Notes under the pieces: generated by a model
Told to the model about the DNA's origin: nothing
Seen by the model: only the letters and a program-made list of their open reading frames with translations
Databases searched by the model: none
Program-made: the position numbers and the translations under genes
Shown here: in pieces, positions 1-12,009 of the stretch
Layout: every line of letters starts with the position of its first letter
How positions within the stretch are numbered: position 1 is the stretch's first letter
Assembly: GCA_938029215.1 (NCBI GenBank)
Contig: CALHFG010000053.1
Location: 1-39,966 of the forward strand
Source of the DNA: an uncultured Acidimicrobiales bacterium
GTDB lineage: Bacteria; Actinomycetota; Acidimicrobiia; Acidimicrobiales; SZUA-35
DNA: 39,966 nucleotides
Direction of reading: 5' to 3'

Positions 1-42
1 GGTGATGATCGAGGAGCTACCTTCGAGGTTCATACGGGGCAT
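1..42 (-). CDS. SDR-family oxidoreductase, N-terminal fragment
   Basis: Only the first 14 codons lie in the window. On the minus strand they read MPRMNLEGSSSIIT, which matches the opening beta strand of short-chain dehydrogenases, just before the TGxxxGxG cofactor loop (compare 'L.GK.AIVTGGASGLG' in HSD10/FabG-like enzymes). An AAGGA ribosome-binding site lies about 8 bases upstream of the ATG at 42, which supports this start. ATG at 33 is an alternative. The substrate cannot be told. A palindromic site at 76-95 lies just upstream and may control it. The family call rests on very few residues. Confidence 0.45.
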   Translation of the reverse strand, partial: MPRMNLEGSSSIIT

Positions 43-75
43 TTGTTGGTTCCTTTCGCGAACATGTCGAGGTCT

Positions 76-95
76 TCTTGACCGCTCGGTCAAGA
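76..95. promoter_or_regulatory. Palindromic operator-like site (TetR type)
   Basis: Perfect inverted repeat with 9-bp arms and a 2-bp centre, TCTTGACCG-CT-CGGTCAAGA. GACCGNNCGGTC cores are typical of operators for TetR-family repressors, including some that control fatty-acid or acyl-CoA genes. It lies about 35 bp upstream of the minus-strand SDR start and about 125 bp upstream of the plus-strand GGDEF-EAL gene, so it could act on either. The palindrome is seen; its regulator is inferred. Confidence 0.45.
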
Positions 96-219
96 GTAGC
101 GGCATTGCGGCTGGTCATCTCAAACGGGTGGGACAGCGTTCAATTCCGTCGAGGGAGGAAATCACCTACCGGTATGGGGGTCATTGGACCCTAAAGCGCT
201 AGGCATCCGATGTCGATGT

Positions 220-2454
220 ATGGACATGAAGGGTGCTGCGATCAAGAAGCGACTATTACGAGCGGTGCCGCTCATAGTTGCAGCAACCGCTGTGTCGATT
301 CTCGGGCTTGCAATCTTCTTTATGCTCGAGGCATTGGAGGAACGTCGATCAGCAATTGCGGCTTCGGATCTGCAGGCGGCTCAGCTCACCATTTCGAGCG
401 CTGAGGCCTTGCTGGGGACCCCGCTCGAATCGAGCTCGGATCATTTGGTCGCTTCCGTTGCCACGATCGAGGGCGATCACTCGGTTGCGTTGCATTCGTT
501 GTCACCACGAGATGCTGCCCGCGTCGAGGTCCTTTTGGTCGGCCTGGTCGACGAAGGTCATGCTGACAGTCACCGCGCCGCCGAACATGTCGAGCTTCGA
601 GCGTTGCTGGACAAGGCGACCGATCTGGCTGAAGCCGACGCATCCCGCGCCGAACAGCGGGCCGCGGTTTCTTTAGTGCTGGCGGTCGTTGCGCTGACCG
701 TTGCGTCTTGGGCGCTCCTTACCTCTCACTATCGTGCGAACAACGAAGCGATCGCCAACGAGGCCGACAACGCACTGCGCCGGCGGCTCGAGACGCTGCT
801 CAACGATTTACCCGACATGCTCTTTGTCTTCGATGGTGACGGTCGAATCACGTACCGTTCGGCATCGGTCGATGACCTCCTCAAGCAGAACGCCACCATC
901 GATGAATTCGTTTCGAAGGTTGCCCAAGCCGACCGAGGGCGCCTCATGAAGCACCTCGACGTTGAGTCGTCCGCCTCCGAGATCTTCGAGGTATTGACCC
1001 AGGACGGTTGTGCTCATTTGGACATCCGCGTGACCGACCTGGCCGATGACGAGTATGTCGACGGGTTCTTGGTTACAGCTCGGGACGTCACCGCCGAATT
1101 GCATCTCAGAGCAGAGCTGGAATCTCAAGCATCTCTCGACCTGCTCACCGGACTTCCCAACCGTCGGGCCTTGGATCCGGCGCTCGAGGCCGCGGTGCAC
1201 CGCGCTGGCGATCGCTCGGTTGGTTTCCTGTTGGTTGACTTCGACGATTTCAAGGACATCAACGACAGCCTCGGGCACCTTGCAGGGGACGAGCTCCTTC
1301 GGGAAGCGGCGTCACGTATGCGTTCGGTCTTGCGTTCGGCTGAGGTTGTGCTGCGCCTGGGGGGCGACGAGTTTGCTGTGGTGCTCGCTCCGGTCAACAC
1401 CGCCGAAGACCTCGTTGCTGCCGGATCGAGAATTCGCGCCGCGATCGGATCGACCTTCGAACTGGGCGACACGACGGAGACCGCTCGAACCAGCATCGGG
1501 GCGGTCATGTTGTCGGGCCAGTTTGAGCTGGATGACCTGCTCGCCAAAGCTGACATCGCACTGTATGAGGCCAAGGCTGCCGGCGGTGACCGCTCGGTGG
1601 TATTCGACCCGACAATGGAAGAGCGAGCTGCTGAAATCAGCAGTATCGGTCGAGCGCTTCGGTCAATTGACGCCGACAGCGAATTCTCTTTGGTCTATCA
1701 GCCGATCGTCGATGCTCATACGAGTCAGGTGGTAAGTATCGAGGCGTTGCTGCGGTGGGAGAGCCCATCCCTTGGAACGGTCTCACCAGGCATGTTCATC
1801 CCCATCGCCGAGCGGCTTCGGCTCATGCCCAGCATCGGCAACTGGGTGCTGCACGCAGTGTGTGCACAGGTTGCCCGCTGGGAACAGGAAGGTCTCGAGC
1901 CCGGTGTTCGTGTAGCCCTGAACGTGTCTGCGCAGCAATTCGAAGAGGAGTCGTTCGTCCCCTCGGCCTTCGCCGCCGCAGAGCACTGGGGAATCAGTCC
2001 GGAACGCTTGATTGTCGAAGTGACTGAGTCGATGGTCGTTGAGAACGGTGGCGAGACGATCAAGCGGCTCCAGCAGTTGCGGCGTGGCGGGATCAAGATC
2101 TCGATCGATGACTTTGGGTCGGGCTATTCAAATCTGCGTCAGTTGTTGGTCGTTCCGCTGGACACCCTAAAGATCGACCGCGCCCTTCTCCTGCGATTGG
2201 CGGATCTACGCGATGCCGCCGGCGGCGACCCCACCCAACCCTGCAAGATCATGCAAGCGATCGTGACGATTGCCTCGACGCTCGATTCCCCGGTGGTTTG
2301 TGAGGGCGTCGAGACCGAGGAACAGCGTGCCTCTCTGCAGGCATCCGGGGTTACGTATCTGCAGGGCTACCTGCTCGGTCGTCCGTGCGCTGCCAGCGAC
2401 CTCGCGATCCCGACTCGATCGAGTTCGGACGCTTCGGTGATGGCCATCAGCTGA
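220..2454 (+). CDS. Membrane PAS-GGDEF-EAL c-di-GMP turnover protein
   Basis: Predicted to make and/or break cyclic di-GMP at the membrane. With the ATG at 220 it has 744 residues. A transmembrane segment lies near 17-37, a second near 149-169 with a probable extracytoplasmic sensor between them, then a PAS-like region (about 191-293), a GGDEF domain (motif intact at 381-385) and an EAL domain from about 483. The EAL residues needed for phosphodiesterase activity are present: EALLRW (E508), NVS, the E of EVTES, IDDFGSGY, LKID, EGVE and QGYLLGRP. The inhibitory RxxD site five residues before GGDEF is instead RSAE (372-375), so product inhibition is probably lost. The start is uncertain: TTG at 184 and ATG at 226 are in frame and no clear ribosome-binding site decides. 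Confidence 0.9.
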   Translation: MDMKGAAIKKRLLRAVPLIVAATAVSILGLAIFFMLEALEERRSAIAASDLQAAQLTISSAEALLGTPLESSSDHLVASVATIEGDHSVALHSLSPRDAARVEVLLVGLVDEGHADSHRAAEHVELRALLDKATDLAEADASRAEQRAAVSLVLAVVALTVASWALLTSHYRANNEAIANEADNALRRRLETLLNDLPDMLFVFDGDGRITYRSASVDDLLKQNATIDEFVSKVAQADRGRLMKHLDVESSASEIFEVLTQDGCAHLDIRVTDLADDEYVDGFLVTARDVTAELHLRAELESQASLDLLTGLPNRRALDPALEAAVHRAGDRSVGFLLVDFDDFKDINDSLGHLAGDELLREAASRMRSVLRSAEVVLRLGGDEFAVVLAPVNTAEDLVAAGSRIRAAIGSTFELGDTTETARTSIGAVMLSGQFELDDLLAKADIALYEAKAAGGDRSVVFDPTMEERAAEISSIGRALRSIDADSEFSLVYQPIVDAHTSQVVSIEALLRWESPSLGTVSPGMFIPIAERLRLMPSIGNWVLHAVCAQVARWEQEGLEPGVRVALNVSAQQFEEESFVPSAFAAAEHWGISPERLIVEVTESMVVENGGETIKRLQQLRRGGIKISIDDFGSGYSNLRQLLVVPLDTLKIDRALLLRLADLRDAAGGDPTQPCKIMQAIVTIASTLDSPVVCEGVETEEQRASLQASGVTYLQGYLLGRPCAASDLAIPTRSSSDASVMAIS

Positions 2455-2482
2455 GGCTGCGTCGACCAAGTAGCCTTGGGCG

Positions 2483-2980
2483 GTGGCTGCATTGGTGGAA
2501 CCGAACCGCGGACTGATAGAGCTGTACTTTCGAGCTGACGTCCTCAACGATGCGATCGATGCGCTTGAACGTCGGGGCGCTCAGACCGTGCGGGTAGATG
2601 CGGGCGACTGGCAGGCAGATACTGCGTTGGCCTCGTTAGCGAATGCTCTGGACTTTCCCGGCCACTTTGGGAACAACCTCGATGCGTTGGCCGACTGTCT
2701 GTTCGACGTGGTCTCAGGGGAGTACGGCTTCGCCGTCGGTTCGTCGATCAAGGTTCTGGCTATTTACCAGTTCGACTCGTTCGTTTCCGCATCGGCGACC
2801 CGTGCCGCACAGGTACTCGACGTGATGTACGAATCGGCGCTCGTGGGACTCAAGCTAGGCAAGCCCTTCCTGGTGCTCTTGCAGTCTGATGATGGAGATC
2901 TTTCTCTGCCGGAGGTCGGTTCACAATCGATTGGTTGGAATCGAGCCGAGTTTTCTTCGTCTACGCGAACTAGCCGCTAA
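2483..2980 (+). CDS. Barstar-family protein (RNase-inhibitor fold)
   Basis: 165 residues containing the barstar signature FPGHFGNNLDALADCL at about residues 58-73, where barstars carry FPxxFGxNxDALxDCL, the helix that plugs the barnase active site. About 30 extra residues precede the domain, more than in the ~90-residue Bacillus barstar. The start is GTG at 2483, with in-frame GTG at 2495 as an alternative; neither has a strong ribosome-binding site. No barnase-type RNase is visible nearby, so this is an orphan immunity-like protein or one with another partner. Its 3' end overlaps the convergent AzlD gene by 11 bp. Confidence 0.8.
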   Translation: MAALVEPNRGLIELYFRADVLNDAIDALERRGAQTVRVDAGDWQADTALASLANALDFPGHFGNNLDALADCLFDVVSGEYGFAVGSSIKVLAIYQFDSFVSASATRAAQVLDVMYESALVGLKLGKPFLVLLQSDDGDLSLPEVGSQSIGWNRAEFSSSTRTSR

Positions 2981-3289
2981 GGCCGCGCACGAGCCAGAAG
3001 GCAGACATTCCCGCGATCAGGGTGACCAGCAGGCTCTTCCATCGCCAGTGAACCCCACACGAGACGACGAGAGCCGCTCCCTCGGCGAGCGAGACTCCCC
3101 GGTTGGCCTGGCTGGGGTCGGCCACAAACGTCACGACGAGCGCAGCGAGTACGGCGGGTCCGACCTGACGGAGTGCCCGCAATGTGTTGTCGGGTAGCTC
3201 GCGATCAGCGAGTAGGAGGATCATCGCTCCGCGGCTCAGGTAGGTGCCGACCGCTACCAAAGCAACGATAACGATCGCCTCGATGCCGC

Positions 3290-3293
<4 letters not shown>
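2970..3293 (-). CDS. azlD: AzlD-family branched-chain amino acid exporter subunit
   Basis: 107-residue protein with three or four hydrophobic helices (about 5-25, 44-62, 67-83 and 86-104), the size and pattern of AzlD. AzlD is the small partner of AzlC in a two-subunit inner-membrane exporter of branched-chain amino acids and analogues. The conserved early motif ...TYLSR... is present near residue 17. Its ATG overlaps the azlC stop as ATGA, indicating translational coupling. The substrate is inferred from the family; some homologues have other or unknown substrates. Confidence 0.85.
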
Positions 3294-6584
<3,291 letters not shown>

Positions 6585-6588
<4 letters not shown>

Positions 6589-7046
6589 TTCGACTCCAGT
6601 TCGGCCCGCAGTGCCTCCAGTATGGCGACGTTGCGGTTGGCATTCACGCCGAAGTCGTTCTGGCCAAAACGTGATCGGGCATACAGCGCCACTGTTGAGG
6701 TCTCATCATCGAGCGCAATGACCCGAATCGAGGTGTAGTCGGGGAGCGCCCAGATCAGACTGGTCGTAACCCATGTGGACTGCGGAGGGGTTTCTGTCGC
6801 CGCGATCAGGTCGGTCCGAGGCAAGGCAGCCATAACTCGGTTGACGGCCTCGTCGGTCGTTTGGGCAGACGCTTCAAAAACGGGTGCGTCGGGCGGGATG
6901 ACGAGATCGAAATTGTTCGACGTCGGCGCGTCCACATCGACCGGGTCGACATGAAGCTGGACAGCGTTATGAGAGAGTCCGAACCGCAAACCAACTTGGA
7001 TGAGCACAACGACGGCAATCAGCACCATCCCGATAACTCGCCTCAT
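6585..7046 (-). CDS. DUF1499-domain membrane-anchored protein
   Basis: 153 residues with one N-terminal hydrophobic segment (about 4-24), likely a membrane anchor or uncleaved signal. The rest resembles DUF1499, notably ALYARSRFGQNDFGVNANR (about 121-139), which matches the family's 'SRSRvGrsDlGvNrkRv' close. No biochemical role is known for the family. The protein precedes and overlaps the MmcQ/YjbR gene. Ninety-five bases separate it from the DUF2254 gene upstream, enough for a separate promoter, though none was recognised. Confidence 0.75.
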
Positions 7047-7141
7047 ACCCCGAGGCTAGGTCTGTTCGAGTTCAGACCTGAGGAACTCGTTTCGTTCTGT
7101 GATCAGCTTTGGAATGTAGCGCCCGAGCACGATCTGTCAAT

Positions 7142-8491
7142 TCACGGGTCCAAGCGTGAGGCTGAGGATTGGTCGGCCCGTGAAGTCGACAGACTCGTTA
7201 ACGACTCCACCGCTGCGTCCAGTTCGATTCTGCTGGGAGCCACGTCGACCTCCAGCAGGGTAGAACCATCGAGCTGGTCACGTAATTCCTCGACGGTAGT
7301 TCGGAATATTTCGGGTCTCGCGGGCAGATCGCGGCGGGCAATTTCTTGAATAATGCGACGGCACAGCACCGCGAGCCGCAACACGACGGTGGGCGAGGCT
7401 GAAGCGGCGAATCGAATCCCAGAGAGGGCCTCTTGCACATACTGTTCGTGGGTTGGACGGGGAATCCGTAGGACGCGACCGTCGCGCCGCACAACCCCGG
7501 CCTGTTCTGGGACTGCCATGAGCTCCATGAGAATCGTCTCGATGTAATTCAGAACGTCGATAGCAGTATTGGGGTCGTTGACGCCTGGTGAGAGCGCCCG
7601 AATTGCGATATCGGACAAGCGCAGCAGCCCGAACCCAACGTCTTCCTGCATTGTCCGGCTGGGCCCGAGCGCAAACGCCGCCACGACCTGGTCGGAAGTA
7701 TTCGTTGACGAGTAGCGCGGGGGAGTGCGCACCGCTATGGGAGATCCGTTCACAACGAACGCACCGACCTGCACCAAAACCTCGATTTCGTCGCCAGCCT
7801 GGCAAGATTCGAAAAGCGCATCGCTGTCGATCTGCTGCACCCAACCGGATTGAGTAGCCTCGATCACGTGCCCAGTCGAGCCGTCCACGGCTACCGTAGT
7901 TGGCACGGCAGGCGCAGAACTCATTGCCAGCAACGACGTCCGGTCGATCAACGACAGTGTTTCCTGCTGAATCGTCTGCGCCACCGCGCCGATCCGAAGG
8001 CTCTTGGCAAGGTGGTCCACCGAGCGGACGACAGCTATCAGGCTCACGATGGTGAGAAGCACGGCCACCGTGGCTGCCCTGTGGGGGCCGTCGGCCTCGG
8101 TGACCTGGAAATTTCCGAGGGCCTGTAGTACCACAAGGCAATAGATTATGGTCCCGAGCACCAGGCCAATCGAGACTTGGAGAACCCTGTCTCCTAGCCA
8201 GTTGCTGAGCGTCCGAGGGCTGAACTGACTCGATCCCAATTGCACCGCCACTAAGGCAAGCGACAGCAGCAGGGTTACCGCGGAGATGAGGCCGCCAGCG
8301 ACGCTGGTCAGGATCGAGGTTGCGTTGTCCGTGGTTGTCTGGAGAAATGCTGGGTAGTTGTCGACACCCCAGCTGGAATCGACCTGTAGCACCAAAAACG
8401 CCAGCAGGACGGCGCCCGAGGCGAAGAGGAGGGGGATCGTGGATAGGCCGTTTCGCAGCTGTTCGGATATTTGTCGAAGTCTGACCAGCAC
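7142..8491 (-). CDS. DUF2254 family membrane protein
   Basis: 449 residues from GTG 8491. Four transmembrane helices fill the first ~190 residues. The loop after the second pair has SSQFSPRTLSNWLGD and the soluble half has ALSPGVNDPNTAIDVL, both hallmarks of DUF2254. The function is unknown. The open frame extends upstream to 8743, but that part runs inside corA in another frame and shows no family similarity, so I take the GTG just after the corA stop (26-bp gap). An AAGG lies about 14 bases before it, which is weak. The gene follows corA directly, so a link to ion homeostasis is possible but only contextual. Confidence 0.85.
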   Translation of the reverse strand: MLVRLRQISEQLRNGLSTIPLLFASGAVLLAFLVLQVDSSWGVDNYPAFLQTTTDNATSILTSVAGGLISAVTLLLSLALVAVQLGSSQFSPRTLSNWLGDRVLQVSIGLVLGTIIYCLVVLQALGNFQVTEADGPHRAATVAVLLTIVSLIAVVRSVDHLAKSLRIGAVAQTIQQETLSLIDRTSLLAMSSAPAVPTTVAVDGSTGHVIEATQSGWVQQIDSDALFESCQAGDEIEVLVQVGAFVVNGSPIAVRTPPRYSSTNTSDQVVAAFALGPSRTMQEDVGFGLLRLSDIAIRALSPGVNDPNTAIDVLNYIETILMELMAVPEQAGVVRRDGRVLRIPRPTHEQYVQEALSGIRFAASASPTVVLRLAVLCRRIIQEIARRDLPARPEIFRTTVEELRDQLDGSTLLEVDVAPSRIELDAAVESLTSLSTSRADQSSASRLDP

Positions 8492-8517
8492 AATGCGGAA
8501 ATGTAGCCTTCGATCCG

Positions 8518-9582
8518 CTAGTTCTCCTGCTCGAGCATCACCGAGCGGCGAATGGGGGCCAGCGCTGCCGATGCCAGTGAGGAGACAGTGGATCGGGGGC
8601 GCTTTGACGGTGAACCGATGAGACCCATGCGGCGGAAGGCGACCCAGGAAACCACGCCCACAATCAGCATCACGGACGTGACCACGATCCAGCCCCAAGG
8701 CTCTGATGCGGCGGGCAGATTGGCCGTGTTCATGCCGTACCAACCGGCGATAAGAGTCATGGGTAGCACGACCGCTGCGTACACGGTCAAGAGGGTCGCC
8801 GCGGTCGCCTGTCGTTCCGCTACCGATCCCCGGTAGGTGTCGAGGGTGTCGGTCAGTAGCGAGCGGACCGTTTCCAACGCTCCCACCACCTGATTATGAA
8901 TGTCGTAGGCGTCGTTCAGTTGGCGATTCGCGTCGTCGCCAACGAGAATCTTCTGGAGTCGAATCAGTTCGCTGATCACGATGCGCTGCGGGCGCAACAT
9001 GGCACGAATCGTTGCTTCGGCCCGCCGGAGGCTTTGGACGTCGGAGATAACCGAGGCGTTACCATCCAACGCCATCTCGGCTAGAAGATCGACTCGTCGT
9101 TCAAATTCCAGGCCGACCTCGAGGAATCGGCGGCCGATCGCTTCGGCCAGATGACCGAACAGTTCCTGGCTTCCTTCGTTACTGAGGTGGGCGTACCGCT
9201 GTGAGTTCTCCCAAAGCCAGTCGATTGCGAGGATCGGCTCGCGGTGAACGGTCACCAAGGTGTCGCTCGTGATGAAGCAGTCGACCTCGATCGTGTCCAC
9301 GTTGTTGCCATCGTGAGTCAGAGAGTGCAACACGACGAAGAGGTGGTCGTCATACTCGTTGAACTTGGGTAGTTGCTCAACATCGACCACATCCTCGCGG
9401 GCTGCATGGTCAAATCCGAAAATTTCGTCGAGAACGTCGAGATCCGAGGGGTCCGACCATGTGAGGTCGACCCACTGGAGGTGATCGGGCGAATCCGGGC
9501 TATGGCTCTCGAGCCTTTTCATCACTCGGTCGGCTGGCTGGCGTTTGCCGATGACTCGTAGCACCTGCCAAGTGTCTCGCAC
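8518..9582 (-). CDS. corA: CorA-family divalent cation (Mg2+/Co2+) transporter
   Basis: 354 residues: an N-terminal cytoplasmic alpha/beta funnel, a long helix, and two C-terminal transmembrane helices. The signature YGMN lies at 282-285, at the end of the first membrane helix, where CorA pentamers place the selectivity filter. The second helix is about 296-317. A basic, Ser-rich tail of ~35 residues follows, longer than in many CorA proteins. The start GTG 9582 has no clear ribosome-binding site; ATG at 9522 (residue 21) is an alternative close to the usual domain start. It lies 32 bp after the unknown membrane protein gene and 26 bp before DUF2254. Confidence 0.9.
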   Translation of the reverse strand: MRDTWQVLRVIGKRQPADRVMKRLESHSPDSPDHLQWVDLTWSDPSDLDVLDEIFGFDHAAREDVVDVEQLPKFNEYDDHLFVVLHSLTHDGNNVDTIEVDCFITSDTLVTVHREPILAIDWLWENSQRYAHLSNEGSQELFGHLAEAIGRRFLEVGLEFERRVDLLAEMALDGNASVISDVQSLRRAEATIRAMLRPQRIVISELIRLQKILVGDDANRQLNDAYDIHNQVVGALETVRSLLTDTLDTYRGSVAERQATAATLLTVYAAVVLPMTLIAGWYGMNTANLPAASEPWGWIVVTSVMLIVGVVSWVAFRRMGLIGSPSKRPRSTVSSLASAALAPIRRSVMLEQEN

Positions 9583-9614
9583 ATCCGCTCGACAGGTTGT
9601 GATCCTCGGTCGCG

Positions 9615-10421
9615 CTACAACAGCGTTTGTTCGAGAAGGTCGTCGACGTCGATGCTGTAACTCCAGTTTGCGGATGTGCGGCCATCGATGTTCAGAATCG
9701 ATCCGAGCAACGGACCAAGATCGGCATACGCGGAGTGTTCCGCAGCGATTACATCGGCGAACACGCGGACGCCCGTCTGTACCGGTTTGATGTCGAGCGA
9801 CATCAACATGCCAAGCAGACGGGTATGAGCCTGAGCGATCTCCATTGGTGTTCCTTCGATCGTGTTGATCACCATGGAAGGGTGGGGCGGAACCAGCAGA
9901 TCGGTGGTGTGGAGGACCCGGCCGTCGTTGAGCTCGCTCATCAAGGCAATTGAACCGGTGGCGTGGCTGACCGCCGCCAGAACGACGCCCGATGGCGAGT
10001 GAAAGAGGTCGAAGACGGGGCTGGGGAATGCGTTTGGATCGTGCACCGTTATGGTGCGCGAGAGTTTCCAGCCGCGTAGAGCCCGAGTCACCTCGGCGGG
10101 CGTCTCGGGGTCGTCGGTGTCAGCACCACCGTTGCTGGCCAGATCGGTTCTATGAAGAGGCTCGAACGTGTACGGCGAGTCGATGTAGCCAGAGAGGTAT
10201 CGGTAGCTCAGAGGATTTGTCGTCAGCGCGACGCTCAACCGAGTAAGGCCGCAGATCAGACCGATAATGCAGGCCCAGGGAAGCGCTGCCAGAGCTGCTA
10301 GTTCGAAGCGCAGCGACAGGAACGCAAAAGCAACGAGCGCGCCAATGGTGGCGGTCACCACGTAGCTCGCAAGCAACGCTTCGCCGAGATAACCCCGTAT
10401 CCATCGCAAACTCCTACTCAC
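9615..10421 (-). CDS. Unknown protein with N-terminal membrane hairpin
   Basis: I do not recognise this family. From GTG 10421 it has 268 residues. Two adjacent hydrophobic stretches (about 15-35 and 37-55) suggest a membrane hairpin. A ~200-residue soluble part follows, with a predicted beta-rich middle (FDLFHSPSGVVLAAV, SIALMSELNDGRVLHTTD) and a helical stretch GTPMEIAQAHTRLLGMLMSL. The frame is open further upstream to 10526, but that would cross into the divergent glcD gene, so a start near 10421 is preferred. TTG a few codons later, right behind GTAGGAG, is another option. It is the probable first gene of a run with corA and DUF2254. Confidence 0.65.
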   Translation of the reverse strand: MSRSLRWIRGYLGEALLASYVVTATIGALVAFAFLSLRFELAALAALPWACIIGLICGLTRLSVALTTNPLSYRYLSGYIDSPYTFEPLHRTDLASNGGADTDDPETPAEVTRALRGWKLSRTITVHDPNAFPSPVFDLFHSPSGVVLAAVSHATGSIALMSELNDGRVLHTTDLLVPPHPSMVINTIEGTPMEIAQAHTRLLGMLMSLDIKPVQTGVRVFADVIAAEHSAYADLGPLLGSILNIDGRTSANWSYSIDVDDLLEQTLL

Positions 10422-10494
10422 CTGTGGTGTATCGGTTCGATCCTTGCTGCACCTGAGCTGGGATTCGGTGCGTCCACCTGAAAGGATGGAGGCG

Positions 10495-12009
10495 ATGAGT
10501 GTCTTGAGCAGTATCAACAAGAACATCAGGGATCGCCTCGCCGGACGCGGCGCAACCGTTACGGCTCATGCTGTTGCCGATGAGCGGCTGGTTGAGGATC
10601 TTCGTTCGGCGCTCGCACCCGATCGGGTGAGAATGGACAGCGTAGGTCGGTCGCTCCACGCCAAAGACGCATCGGTTTTCAAAGGCGGCGTGGCCGGGCC
10701 CACCTGCTATCCGACCTCGACCGCCGAAGTGCAGGCGATCATGCGGATCTCTCATCATCATGGACGAGCCATCGTTCCACGCGGCGCCGGGACCGGTCTG
10801 GCCGGGGGTGCAATTCCGCTGGGAGCACCGGTCGTCATCGCTATGACCAAGATGAATGAGATCTTGGAAGTCGACATCGACAACCGGGTTGCGTGGGTCG
10901 AGCCTGGTGTGGTCAACCTCGACCTCACGAGATACCTCACGCCCATGGGTTTCCACTTCGCCCCCGATCCGAGCAGCCAGCAGGTTTGCACGATCGGCGG
11001 CAATGTAGCGAACAACTCCGGTGGCCCCCACTGCCTCGCCTACGGCGTGACGAACGCTCATGTGCAGGCAATGGAGGTTGTACTGCCCGATGGAAGCGTG
11101 ACGATGCTGGGCGGATTGGACGCCGAACCGGCTGGGCTCGATCTGCGGGGCGTCTTTATCGGCAGCGAAGGCACGCTCGGGATCACCACAAAGGTTGCGG
11201 TCGCCATCACCAAGAACCGACCCGCCGTGAAGACGCTGCTTCTCAGTTTTGATTCGGTGTCCGACGCGGCAAACACCGTCTCGGGAATCATCGCCGCCGG
11301 CATTGTGCCGGCTGCTCTCGAAGTCATGGATCACAAGATCACGGTTGCGGTCGAGAACTATGTGAACGCGGGCTACCCCCGCGACGCTGCCGCAGTGCTC
11401 CTTGCCGAGGTGGACGGAATGGAGGCCGGGATCGCCATCGACGCCGGGCGTATTGAGGAGATCGGTCTCGCCAACGGAGCAACCGACGTTCGGACAGCAA
11501 AAGACGATGAAGAGCGTGCTCTCCTTTGGAAAGGGCGCAAGACCGCCTTCGGGGCGATAGCTCAGCTGGCGCCCGATTACTACCTGCACGACACCGTGGT
11601 GCCTCGTTCCGAGCTCGCCAACGTTTTGGTCAAAGTGTACGAAATCGCTGACCGGCATGATCTTGTGGTGATGAACGTTTTCCACGCCGGCGACGGAAAC
11701 TTGCATCCTCTGTTGCTCTTCGATGCGCGCGACGAGGGCGTGATGGATCGAGTGCATGCGGCGGGCGGTGAGATCGTTCAGGCCTCGCTAGACGCCGGCG
11801 GCGTGCTGTCCGGCGAGCACGGCGTGGGAGTGGAGAAGCAGGGCTACATGGGCAAGTTGTTCTCCGACGACGACATGGATCATCAGGACCGGCTTCGAAA
11901 GGCATTCGATCCAACTTGCCGAGCTAACCCGGGCAAGGTCATTCCGATCGGTCACAGCTGTGCGGACATTCAGGCGTTGCGCCGAGTGCCCACCGGAGTG
12001 TGGGGATGA
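10495..12009 (+). CDS. glcD: Glycolate oxidase FAD-linked subunit GlcD
   Basis: Catalytic flavoprotein of glycolate dehydrogenase, oxidising glycolate (or a related 2-hydroxy acid) to glyoxylate. 504 residues of the VAO/FAD-PCMH type. The FAD-binding half has PRGAGTGLAGGA (about 97-108), SSQQVCTIGGNVANNSGGP and GVFIGSEGTLGI. The C-terminal oxidase half has NVFHAGDGNLHPL and GVLSGEHGVGVEK, which carry the His residues typical of the family. ATG 10495 is chosen because AAAGGA lies about 9 bases before it; ATG 10486 is in frame. It overlaps glcE by ATGA. D-lactate or other 2-hydroxy acids are possible alternative substrates. Confidence 0.92.
   Translation: MSVLSSINKNIRDRLAGRGATVTAHAVADERLVEDLRSALAPDRVRMDSVGRSLHAKDASVFKGGVAGPTCYPTSTAEVQAIMRISHHHGRAIVPRGAGTGLAGGAIPLGAPVVIAMTKMNEILEVDIDNRVAWVEPGVVNLDLTRYLTPMGFHFAPDPSSQQVCTIGGNVANNSGGPHCLAYGVTNAHVQAMEVVLPDGSVTMLGGLDAEPAGLDLRGVFIGSEGTLGITTKVAVAITKNRPAVKTLLLSFDSVSDAANTVSGIIAAGIVPAALEVMDHKITVAVENYVNAGYPRDAAAVLLAEVDGMEAGIAIDAGRIEEIGLANGATDVRTAKDDEERALLWKGRKTAFGAIAQLAPDYYLHDTVVPRSELANVLVKVYEIADRHDLVVMNVFHAGDGNLHPLLLFDARDEGVMDRVHAAGGEIVQASLDAGGVLSGEHGVGVEKQGYMGKLFSDDDMDHQDRLRKAFDPTCRANPGKVIPIGHSCADIQALRRVPTGVWG

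Noticed and set aside
8492..8743. Upstream extension of the DUF2254 frame
   Set aside because: It lies in another frame of corA, lacks family similarity and would replace a start that falls neatly after the corA stop.
10414..11757. 447-codon minus-strand open frame opposite glcD
   Set aside because: It is rich in His/Arg and Gly with no recognisable domain, and glcD on the other strand has full family motifs; a typical high-GC shadow.
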